Positions 57,129-64,000 of a stretch of 64,000 nucleotides of DNA are shown in pieces (the first letter of the stretch is position 1; every line of letters begins with the position of its first letter). The DNA is from Pseudomonas putida. GTDB lineage: Bacteria; Pseudomonadota; Gammaproteobacteria; Pseudomonadales; Pseudomonadaceae. The stretch lies in NCBI GenBank assembly GCA_041879295.1, contig CP047152.1, forward strand, positions 3,725,501-3,789,500. The letters run 5' to 3'. The position numbers and the translations under genes were made by a program. The notes under the pieces were generated by a model, which saw only the letters and a program-made list of their open reading frames with translations, was not told where the DNA came from and ran no database searches.

Positions 57129-58265
57129 TCAGGGTTGCTGGAAACGGGCCGGGGACAGGCGATCGGGCGCCACGCCCTGGCTGACAAGGTCGGGACACAA
57201 GGGCTGGCCCAGCAGCAGATCGGCGGCCAGGCGCGAGGCGCCCGCTGCCGACTGGATGCCATAGCCTCCCTGGGCCGCCAGCCAGAAAAACGCGGGTGCA
57301 TGCGCATCGAAACCGATCACCAGGTCGCCATCGGCAACGAACGAACGCAGCCCGGCCCAGGTGTGGCTGGGGCGGCGGATCGCCAGGGTGGTCATGGCTT
57401 CAATGTTGTAAATACCCAAGGCCACGTCGAACTCCTCGGGCGCGGCATCCTGTGGCTCAACCGGGTCGGCATTGGCTGGCGACCCCAACAGTTGGCCGGC
57501 ATCAGGCTTGAAGTAGAAGCTTTCATCGACGCCAATCACCGCCGGCCAGCGGGCAAAGTTTTGCTCTGCCGGGCCGGGGAAGGTGAAGGCGCTACGGCGG
57601 CACGGTTGCAAGCCGATACGCGCCACCCCGCACTGCTCGGCCACACGGTCCGCCCAGGCCCCTGCAGCATTGACCAGGCGGCGGGCCTGCAGCCGGCTGC
57701 CATCCGCCAACTCCACCTGCCACATGCCGTCCAGGTACCAGGCCTTGATCAGCTCGGCGTTACAGCGCAGTTCACCGCCAGCAGTGCGATAACCACGCAA
57801 GAAGCCTTGGTGCAAGGCATGTACATCAAGGTCCATCGCACCCGGCTCAAGCACCGCGCCGGCCAAGGCTTCGCCACGCAAGCTGGGTACCAGTGCCAAG
57901 GCCGCGTCCCGGTCAAGCAGGCTGACTTCTGTGCCATTGGCCAGGTTCTGCGCGTAGGTTTGCTCAAGCAGTTCACGCTGCTCCAGGCCGGCCACATACA
58001 GACAACCTCGCGGCTCCAGCAGCGGGTGCTCGCAGAAGCCCGGCGGTGGCGCTTCGTAGAAGGCCCGGCTGGCGCGGGTCAGCGCCTGGATCTGTGGGGT
58101 GCCGTAAGCCTCCATGAACATGGCCGCCGAACGCCCGGTGGAATGGTAGCCAGGCTGCGATTCACGCTCGAGCAACAGCACACGCTGCTCGCCGGCCAGG
58201 CGATAGCCCAGTGAGGCGCCGGCAATGCCAGCACCGATGATCAGGGTGTCGTAGGTCGGGGTCAT
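57129..58265 (-). CDS. DadA-like FAD-dependent amino acid oxidoreductase
   Basis: 378 residues from the ATG at 58265 with AGGAG upstream. FAD-binding DAO fold: IIGAGIAGASLGYRLA at the start, RLVNAAGAWADRVAEQ in the middle, and QGGYGIQSAAGASRLAADLL near the end. Members oxidise D-amino acids or secondary amines to imines. First gene of the operon with RidA and YkvI. The substrate is not shown by the sequence; D-glutamate (dguA-like) is one option. Divergent from an XRE-cupin regulator gene, a usual layout for this pathway. Confidence 0.88.
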   Translation of the reverse strand: MTPTYDTLIIGAGIAGASLGYRLAGEQRVLLLERESQPGYHSTGRSAAMFMEAYGTPQIQALTRASRAFYEAPPPGFCEHPLLEPRGCLYVAGLEQRELLEQTYAQNLANGTEVSLLDRDAALALVPSLRGEALAGAVLEPGAMDLDVHALHQGFLRGYRTAGGELRCNAELIKAWYLDGMWQVELADGSRLQARRLVNAAGAWADRVAEQCGVARIGLQPCRRSAFTFPGPAEQNFARWPAVIGVDESFYFKPDAGQLLGSPANADPVEPQDAAPEEFDVALGIYNIEAMTTLAIRRPSHTWAGLRSFVADGDLVIGFDAHAPAFFWLAAQGGYGIQSAAGASRLAADLLLGQPLCPDLVSQGVAPDRLSPARFQQP

Positions 58266-58379
58266 GCACGCTCCTGCCAGCCAATTATCATTTATGAGAA
58301 TTCTAATATATGAGAATTTAGAAATGCGCAAGTGTCCAAGGTAAGATGCCCGACCACCGCCGCATGCCGAGATCCCTGA

Positions 58380-58973
58380 ATGCCCGCAGCTCTACCCCAG
58401 CTTGACCGTGCCGTCGTCGGCCAGCGTCTGCGCCAGGTGCGCAAGGCTCGCCAGATGACCCTCAAGCAATTGTCCGAAGCCAGTGGCGTGCCGCTGTCCA
58501 CGTTGTCGAAGATGGAACTGGCGCAGGTGTCGGTCAGCTATGAAAAACTCGCCGCTGCTGCGCGGGCGCTGAATGTCGATATTGCCCAGCTGTTTCGCGC
58601 CAGTGGTACGGTCAGCGCGCCGGTGCCGGTGACCGTGGTGGTCGATTCACTGCCCGCTGCGGCGGGCTATTCGACCGGCACCTACGACTATTATCCGATT
58701 GCCGGGGACTTCCCCGGACGGTGCATGACACCGGCCTATGCCCGCATCATGGCCCGCGAGCGCGGCCAGTTCGACGACTTTATCCGCCACCCCGGGCAAG
58801 AGTTCGCTCTGGTGCTGAGTGGGCGCGTGCGCATCGAGTTCGAGACCGGAGAAGCGGTGAGTATCGGGCCGCAGGAGACGGCGTATTTCGACAGCCAGGT
58901 GGGCCACATCTACCTGTCGGAAAGCGATGACGGTGGTGATGCCCATGTCATGGTAGTGATGACTGATCGTTGA
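58380..58973 (+). CDS. XRE-cupin regulator of the oxidoreductase/RidA operon
   Basis: 197 residues. HTH at about 15-70 (LRQVRKARQMTLKQLSEASG, VPLSTLSKMELAQVSVSYEKL), cupin domain about 105-190 with HPGQEFALVLSGRVRIEFE and IGPQETAYFDSQVGHIYL. PuuR/SutR type: the cupin senses the metabolite. It is divergent from the FAD oxidoreductase, 114 bases between starts, and probably represses that operon until substrate binds. Confidence 0.9.
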   Translation: MPAALPQLDRAVVGQRLRQVRKARQMTLKQLSEASGVPLSTLSKMELAQVSVSYEKLAAAARALNVDIAQLFRASGTVSAPVPVTVVVDSLPAAAGYSTGTYDYYPIAGDFPGRCMTPAYARIMARERGQFDDFIRHPGQEFALVLSGRVRIEFETGEAVSIGPQETAYFDSQVGHIYLSESDDGGDAHVMVVMTDR

Positions 58974-59097
58974 TCGGGCGCACCTGCCAAGGCAAGCGCG
59001 GTTATAACCTAATAACGAACAAGTCTATTTGGCTATAAAAAAATCTATATGCTGACTGGCATCCGATAACGGGCAAAGTTGGGCAGTCGAGTAGCGT

Positions 59098-59883
59098 ATG
59101 GATGTAGGTTCTTTCGGTTTTACCATTGCTGGCCTGGTCGTGGGCTTCATCGTCGGTATGACCGGCGTCGGTGGCGGCTCGCTGATGACCCCGATCCTGT
59201 TGTGGTTTGGCATCCACCCGGCGACCGCTGTCGGCACCGACCTGTTGTATGCAGCGATCACCAAGGCCAGTGGTGTCTGGGTGCACGCGCGCAACAAGAA
59301 CATCGATTGGAAGATCACCGGCCTGCTCAGCATGGGCAGCGTGCCCGCAGCGGCGCTGACCCTGTGGTTCCTCAGCACCCTGCACACCGATACCTCGGCG
59401 CTCAACGCCATCATCAAGCAAGGCCTGGCGGTGGTGCTGATCCTGACCGCGCTGGCCATCCTGTTCAAATCGCGCCTGCAGGCCTTCGCCAGCCGTCATG
59501 CCGGTGATCACTACCACCTCAGCAACCGCAGCCTGAACACCCTCACAGTGCTGACCGGCGTGGTGCTTGGGGTAATGGTCACCCTCACCTCCATCGGTGC
59601 TGGCGCCCTGGGTACGGTGGCGCTGTTCCTGCTGTACCCGTTCCTGGTCACCCGTCGCCTGGTCGGTACCGAAATTGCCCACGCCGTGCCACTGACCTTG
59701 GTAGCAGGCCTGGGCCACGCGGGCATGGGCAACATGGATTGGTCGCTGCTGGGCTACCTGCTGCTGGGCTCACTGCCAGGCATCTATCTGGGTAGCCACC
59801 TCACCGGGCGAATTTCCGACCGCGTGCTGCGCCCTTGCCTGGCAGCGATGCTGCTGCTGATCGGTTACAAGCTGGCGTTCTGA
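59098..59883 (+). CDS. TauE/SafE-family sulfite or anion exporter
   Basis: 261 residues with about eight membrane spans in two related halves. First half: VGFIVGMTGVGGGSLMTPIL, second: LGVMVTLTSIGAGALGTVALF. The Gly-x-Gly-Gly-Gly-Ser motif belongs to TSUP/TauE. These export sulfite, sulfoacetate or similar anions. No sulfur gene is adjacent, so the substrate is open. Single gene. Confidence 0.88.
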   Translation: MDVGSFGFTIAGLVVGFIVGMTGVGGGSLMTPILLWFGIHPATAVGTDLLYAAITKASGVWVHARNKNIDWKITGLLSMGSVPAAALTLWFLSTLHTDTSALNAIIKQGLAVVLILTALAILFKSRLQAFASRHAGDHYHLSNRSLNTLTVLTGVVLGVMVTLTSIGAGALGTVALFLLYPFLVTRRLVGTEIAHAVPLTLVAGLGHAGMGNMDWSLLGYLLLGSLPGIYLGSHLTGRISDRVLRPCLAAMLLLIGYKLAF

Positions 59884-59886
59884 GCC

Positions 59887-60426
59887 TTAGCCCAGGCGCA
59901 ACCGCCACTGCCCGGTAAAGCTCAGTTCCAGGCGTGACAACGGCAGCACGTCGATACGCTGCCCGGCACTCATCGGACACCCTAGCACCTGAACCAGCAT
60001 GGCGCGGATGACCATCGGGTGGGTCACCGCCAGCCAGTCACCCGGCCTGTCGAAGGCCGCCAGCCAGGCGGCCAGGCGCTGGCATAGCGCAGCGAACGAC
60101 TCGCCACCATGCACGGCACTGGCCGGATCCTGCAGCCATTCTGCCAACGCCTGCGGTTGCTCGGCTTGCAGTTGCTTCAGCGACAAACCCTGCCAACGCC
60201 CGAGGTCACAATCGGCCAACCCCGGCTCGATCTGTACCGCCCCCGTTAACCACGCCGCCGTCTCGCAGGCCCGCCGCTCTGGCGCACTCAGCAACTGCGC
60301 GCCTGAACGGTCGGCGCCTGACTCTTGCTCTAGCGGCAGGATGCCATCGTCAGAATGGTGCAGGCGCCCGGTCTTCTGGGCCTGGGTCAGGGCATGGCAG
60401 ATCAGGGTCAGGCGGACGGCTTTCAC
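59887..60426 (-). CDS. Histidine-phosphatase-like protein with altered RHG motif
   Basis: 179 residues if started at the GTG at 60426 (VKAVRLTLICHALTQAQ, GAGAAA upstream); the frame is open to 60528, but that stretch is not protein-like. The normal Arg-His-Gly of the family reads Cys-His-Ala here, so the catalytic His remains and the Arg is lost. The second His is in DWLAVTHPMVIRAMLVQ and LSAPERRACETAAW fits the family. Lies 116 bases after the siderophore receptor on the same strand. It may have weak or changed activity. Pseudomonas CobC-like genes often look like this. Confidence 0.7.
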   Translation of the reverse strand: MKAVRLTLICHALTQAQKTGRLHHSDDGILPLEQESGADRSGAQLLSAPERRACETAAWLTGAVQIEPGLADCDLGRWQGLSLKQLQAEQPQALAEWLQDPASAVHGGESFAALCQRLAAWLAAFDRPGDWLAVTHPMVIRAMLVQVLGCPMSAGQRIDVLPLSRLELSFTGQWRLRLG

Positions 60427-60542
60427 CAGGCATTTCTCGCAGCGGGCTGGGGCGCATGGTTTAGCATGCTGCGAGACTTTTGGCTGCAACAATGTCGTCG
60501 ACCCGACTTGCCCGCGTATGGGCCGCACAGCAGCCCCTCGGA

Positions 60543-62777
60543 TCAGAAGCTGATATTCAGCGCAGCAAACAACGCCCTGCCCGGCTGGTTATACGTGTTT
60601 GCCCCCGAGCTGCTGGCATTGCCGCCACGCAGGATCTGCTTGTCGAACACGTTGTTCACACCTACACGCACATCGTAGTTGGCGTTGAACCTGTACCCGG
60701 CGCTCACGTCCACCAGGCCATAGGCCTCGACGTCCTGCTGGGCGGTCTTGTCGTAGTCCTGCTGGGTGCGGTAGTTGTAGGTCGGTGATTTCTGCTTGCC
60801 GAAGTAAGTACCTGCCAGCTGGAATGACAATTGTTCGGTGGCGCGCCAGTCGAGGCTGGTGTTGACGGTGTATTCCGGGATCACCGACAGCGGCTCGCCC
60901 GTTTCGCGATTATCGTTGTCGAGCATCCAGGTCAGGTTGGTGTTCCAGTCCAGGGTCGGAGTCACCTCGATGAAGAAGTTGCCTTCGACACCTTCCACCC
61001 GCGCCTTGCCAGCGTTGTCCCACTGCGTCACGCGGCTGCCGGTACCTATGGTGTAAAGCACATCGGTATCACCGATGATCTTGTTCTTGTAGTCGTTGCG
61101 GAAGTAGGTGGCACTGGTGCGCCAGGTACCACGGTCGTACAGCAGGCCGATTTCCTTGTTGACGCTGATCTCGGGCTTGAGGTCGGCGTTGCCCTGCAGG
61201 TAACAGCCACCATTGTTGGTCTGTTGCACGCTGCAGCCATTACCGCGGCTGTACAGCAGGTAGTTGGGGTTGGACTGGTACAGGTTCGGAACCTTGTAGG
61301 CACGGGCGATGCCGCCTTTTACCGACAGCGCTTCGGTGAGCTTGTGCGACAGGTTCAGGCTGGGGCTGAAGTTGTCACCGAAGGTTTCGTGGTGGTCGAA
61401 ACGCAGGCCCGGCGTAAGGGTGGTGTCGCCAACGATGATGTTGTCTTCGACAAACAGCGCATAGCTGCGTGCGGTCATCTTCGAGCTGCTGCGATCGAAG
61501 CCGACAAGGCCGTCATTGTTGGCGGGGTCGGAGCTTTGCGGGCGCAACGAACCTTGGTCGTTGAGGGCTTCGTACAGGTACTCGCCGCCCACGGTAAGCA
61601 CATGTTCTGCGCTGCCCATGGCGAACGGCAGGTTCACTTCACTGCTCAAACGTGTGTTGCGCAAACGTGACATGGCCCCACCTTCGTCGTTGGGGGCACC
61701 TTCGGTGCGGCCTGCCAGGCCCTCGTTCAGGCGCCAGTTGCGCACGTACTCGTAGGCCAGCGTGGTCTTGCTGGTACCCCAGGTGAAATCACCGAGGTGG
61801 GTCAGGTCGTAAGTACTGCGCTGCATCACGTTGGTTTCGTGGCCGTAGAGGCTGGAGACGAAGTCGACGTCGCCGCCGCCGTTGCTGTTCATGGTGTCAC
61901 CGGCAAAAATGTTGCCCTGACGGCTGTAGCCGGCACTGGCTTCCAGGCGGTGCTCGTCGTTCAGTTTCCAGCTCAGCAGGCCGTTGATGTCCTTGTTGCG
62001 CACCCCCTCCCGCCCCGCTACCAGGGCGCTGGTGGCATGCCCGGCGTTGATGTCCAGATCGTCGGCGTCAGTCTTGGCCAGGCCGCCGTACAGGCGGAAA
62101 CCAAGGTTATCGGTCAGGCCGCCACCTAGGTTGAAGTTGGCTCGGCGGCTGGCGCCTTCCGCGCTGTCTTCGGGCAGCTGCGTGTACAGGCTGACGCTGC
62201 CTTTCAGCTCGTCGGAAGGGCGCTTGGTGATGATGTTGACCACCCCGCCCATGGCGCCGGAGCCGTAGCGTGCGGCGGCCGGGCCACGCAAGATCTCGAT
62301 GCGCTCGACCGCTTCGGCCGGCACCCAGTTGGTTTCACCCCGAGTATCACGGTCACCGTTCCAACCATAGCGCACGGCGTTACGCGCACTGGATGGCTTG
62401 CCGTCGATGAGGATCAGCGTGTTTTCCGGGCCCATGCCGCGCAGGTCGATCTGGCGGTTGTTTCCGCGTGCGCCACTGGCACTGTTGCCGGTCAGGTTAA
62501 CCCCAGGCTCGCGACGGATGATGTCGGACAGGTCATTGGCTGGCGGGTGGCGCTTGATGTCTTCGGCGGTGATGATCGACGTGCCCAGGGCCTGTCGCGC
62601 CTCGCGCTCGGCGGTGATCAGGGTGTCCTGGATCACCAGTGCGTTGTCGGCGACGGGCACTTCCAGTACCTCACCCGCACGTCGCTCCTCGGACTCTGCC
62701 GCGGTCGCCATCATGGCCGGCGACGCCAGCGCGACGAACGCCAGGGCCAGGCTGTTGGGTGAAGTTCTGCACTGCAT
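60543..62777 (-). CDS. FepA/PfeA/PirA-type ferric catecholate siderophore receptor
   Basis: 744 residues with signal peptide (LALAFVALASPAMMATAAES). Plug domain: LVIQDTLITAEREARQALGT, NDLSDIIRREPGVNLTGN, GMGPENTLILIDGKP, and AARYGSGAMGGVVNIITKRP; then a 22-strand barrel ending ALFAALNISF. The plug text is close to the enterobactin receptor group (FepA, PfeA, PirA). It takes in ferric enterobactin-like compounds with TonB. A cysteine pair in barrel loop 7-8 (GNGCSVQQTNNGGCYL) fits FepA. No two-component regulator is next to it, unlike pfeRS-pfeA. Confidence 0.9.
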   Translation of the reverse strand: MQCRTSPNSLALAFVALASPAMMATAAESEERRAGEVLEVPVADNALVIQDTLITAEREARQALGTSIITAEDIKRHPPANDLSDIIRREPGVNLTGNSASGARGNNRQIDLRGMGPENTLILIDGKPSSARNAVRYGWNGDRDTRGETNWVPAEAVERIEILRGPAAARYGSGAMGGVVNIITKRPSDELKGSVSLYTQLPEDSAEGASRRANFNLGGGLTDNLGFRLYGGLAKTDADDLDINAGHATSALVAGREGVRNKDINGLLSWKLNDEHRLEASAGYSRQGNIFAGDTMNSNGGGDVDFVSSLYGHETNVMQRSTYDLTHLGDFTWGTSKTTLAYEYVRNWRLNEGLAGRTEGAPNDEGGAMSRLRNTRLSSEVNLPFAMGSAEHVLTVGGEYLYEALNDQGSLRPQSSDPANNDGLVGFDRSSSKMTARSYALFVEDNIIVGDTTLTPGLRFDHHETFGDNFSPSLNLSHKLTEALSVKGGIARAYKVPNLYQSNPNYLLYSRGNGCSVQQTNNGGCYLQGNADLKPEISVNKEIGLLYDRGTWRTSATYFRNDYKNKIIGDTDVLYTIGTGSRVTQWDNAGKARVEGVEGNFFIEVTPTLDWNTNLTWMLDNDNRETGEPLSVIPEYTVNTSLDWRATEQLSFQLAGTYFGKQKSPTYNYRTQQDYDKTAQQDVEAYGLVDVSAGYRFNANYDVRVGVNNVFDKQILRGGNASSSGANTYNQPGRALFAALNISF

Positions 62778-63222
62778 GGGTACATCTCCTGCGATTCATG
62801 AGCGAAAAGGCACATCCCTGTCGGAAACCGGGAGCCCTCGCCCACCGGCCCCGCACACTCAGTCTGGCGGCCAACAGGGTTGGTAAATATAGAGAATCGC
62901 AAATGCGAGTAAATCTTACTTACGAAGTTTACATGTTTGTAACTGAACTTTGCTGAACCCTGATCTTTGGCATCGCGAGGCTTACCCGCCCCGCTGTGAG
63001 AGCAACTGTCTTGCTCAACATTTGAAAGGCGTGCGCGGTCGCCTGCAAGGAGCGGGTTTACCCGCGTGGCGGCGGCAACAGTGAACGGCTGGTGGAAATT
63101 GCCGGCAGGCCTGGCCCTTTCGCGGGTGAACCCGCTCCTACAACGGCCTGTGCCGAATCACCGAAGTGTCAGCCGTACCACTCTATGGCGAAGACGTCGC
63201 TCCTCTCGTTAAGCGAGGGATC
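62778..63222. other. Receptor promoter region and REP elements, no gene
   Basis: 445 bases with no supported gene. On the minus strand the AT-rich stretch near 62885-62925, GAGAATCGCAAATGCGAGTA, has the look of a degenerate Fur box and lies 110-150 bases before the receptor start. Two REP-type arms follow at 63049-63138. Confidence 0.4.
63049..63138. repeat. Pair of inverted REP elements
   Basis: GGAGCGGGTTTACCCGCG at 63049-63066 and CGCGGGTGAACCCGCTCC at 63121-63138 are inverted copies differing by one or two bases, the common Pseudomonas REP of type GCGGGTNNACCCGC. Confidence 0.8.
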
Positions 63223-63921
63223 TCACGCAGCCTTCCGCTGGAGCAGTGCAGCTACCTGCTCGGCAGTTGCTTTGGCAGATTGTGGGTTCTGGCCTGTCAC
63301 CAAGCGGCCATCGACGACCACATTGGAAGTGAATGGCAAGAGTGCTTTCTCGTAGCGCGCCCCACGGCGTTTCATTTCTTGCTCGGCATTGTATGGGACC
63401 TTGCTCGCCACGCCCGCCAGCACTTCTTCGATCCAGGCATAGCCCGTCAGACGACGCCCCTCTACCAGGAGACGACCATCAGACAGCCGAGTATTGAGCA
63501 ACCCGCAATAGCCATGGCAAACCGAAGAGACAACGCCACCACGCTCGTAGATCTCGCGGGTCAGTCGCTGCAAACCCTCGTCCTCAGGGAAGTCCCACAT
63601 CACCGCATGGCCACCGGTAAAATAGATGGCGTCGAAGTCTGATGACACTAACGCTTGCGGACTTGAGGTGTTGGCAAGACGTGCCATTGCCGCCGGGTCG
63701 TTCAACCAGGCTTTGGCCGTGCCATCAAGCAATGGCCACTTGAGCGAACGCGGCTCGAGTGGGGATTTTCCACCCTGCGGGCTCACCAAGTGCTGTTCGT
63801 AACCTCTGCCAGCGAACACATGCCAGGCATGCGTCAGCTCACTCAACCACAACCCCGTGGGATGACTTGGGTCGCTGTAATGGGCAACGTTGGTAACGAC
63901 GTGCACGATGCGTTTGGTCAT
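63223..63921 (-). CDS. DJ-1/PfpI (Hsp31-like) family protein
   Basis: 232 residues from the ATG at 63921 (MTKRIVHVVTNVAHYSD); the frame extends to 63954 without a better start. Class I glutamine-amidotransferase-like fold: YFTGGHAVMWDFPEDEGL holds the Glu/Asp environment, and the nucleophile elbow is SVCHGYCGLL with the reactive Cys about 144. Hsp31/HchA and PfpI relatives act as glyoxalases or deglycases against methylglyoxal damage. Complete triad cannot be confirmed by eye. Last gene before the window edge on this strand, following a partial gene upstream. Confidence 0.85.
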   Translation of the reverse strand: MTKRIVHVVTNVAHYSDPSHPTGLWLSELTHAWHVFAGRGYEQHLVSPQGGKSPLEPRSLKWPLLDGTAKAWLNDPAAMARLANTSSPQALVSSDFDAIYFTGGHAVMWDFPEDEGLQRLTREIYERGGVVSSVCHGYCGLLNTRLSDGRLLVEGRRLTGYAWIEEVLAGVASKVPYNAEQEMKRRGARYEKALLPFTSNVVVDGRLVTGQNPQSAKATAEQVAALLQRKAA

Positions 63922-63937
63922 GCCTGAGTACCTGATC

Positions 63938-64000
63938 CTAGGTGGTTGGGCCAAGCATCGCCTTCATACGGGCGAGCAGTTCTCTGTAGAGTCGCAGGTC
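63938..64000 (-). CDS. C-terminal end of an unknown gene (partial)
   Basis: The minus strand is open from the window edge to the TAG at 63938, giving 20 codons, DLRLYRELLARMKAMLGPTT. This looks like the last helix of a protein, for example a regulator, and it ends 17 bases before the start of the DJ-1-like gene, so they may be an operon. Too short to name. Confidence 0.4.
   Translation of the reverse strand, partial: DLRLYRELLARMKAMLGPTT

Overview
The window is chromosomal DNA from a Pseudomonas of the P. putida group. The evidence is the high-GC core codon use, the ppiD-hupB-lon-clpX-clpP-tig block followed by tRNA-His/Leu/His/Arg and folD, an aer2-type aerotaxis gene paired with a PAS-GGDEF-EAL gene, a McpA-like amino-acid chemoreceptor, and typical Pseudomonas REP elements. 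No database search was possible. Product names rest on motifs, length and gene order.

Bases 1 to about 23,512 read as accessory DNA, most likely the right-hand part of a mobile island of the gamma-mobile-trio (GMT) type. From left to right it holds: a Cu(I)/Ag(I) efflux operon (outer-membrane channel fragment, cusB, cusA, cusF, all joined by ATGA overlaps); an orphan arsO-like flavin monooxygenase; a cargo zone of poorly known genes (two adjacent minus-strand genes with HEPN-like motifs, an AbiU2-like gene, a zinc-ribbon coiled-coil protein, two genes with antitoxin-like MbcA/ParS domains, small hypotheticals and a TonB-receptor remnant); a controller-type HTH gene divergent from a two-gene helicase unit; then the trio gmtY (tyrosine recombinase), gmtZ (1250-residue repeat-containing recombinase) and gmtX. 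A complete, diverged greB follows gmtX. Just beyond it is the first 47 codons of the resident greB, on the opposite strand and cut inside the conserved GDRSENAD segment. So the island sits in greB and carries its own greB. The matching 3' half of resident greB is not seen, so the left end should lie upstream of base 1.

From 23,513 onward the sequence is ordinary core genome. 23.6-32.4 kb holds a small gene upstream of greB, DoxX, an MltF-like lytic transglycosylase, tatD, a chemoreceptor, an Mpo1-like membrane protein, a frameshifted acyl-CoA thioesterase, a CHAD protein, a lipoprotein and a patatin. 32.5-41.5 kb is the protein quality-control block (ppiD, hupB, lon, clpX, clpP, tig), all on the minus strand. 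41.5-43.9 kb holds a tandem inverted-repeat (REP/BIME) array, four tRNA genes and folD.

44.0-64.0 kb is signalling and transport: the aer2/GGDEF-EAL pair, a DctA-like dicarboxylate carrier followed by two GntR regulators, a lipoprotein, a PACE efflux protein divergent from a LysR regulator, a McpA-like receptor behind a sigma-28-like promoter, a YkvI transporter/RidA/FAD oxidoreductase operon divergent from an XRE-cupin regulator, a TauE/SafE exporter, a FepA/PfeA-type siderophore receptor with a histidine-phosphatase gene behind it, and a DJ-1/PfpI-family protein.
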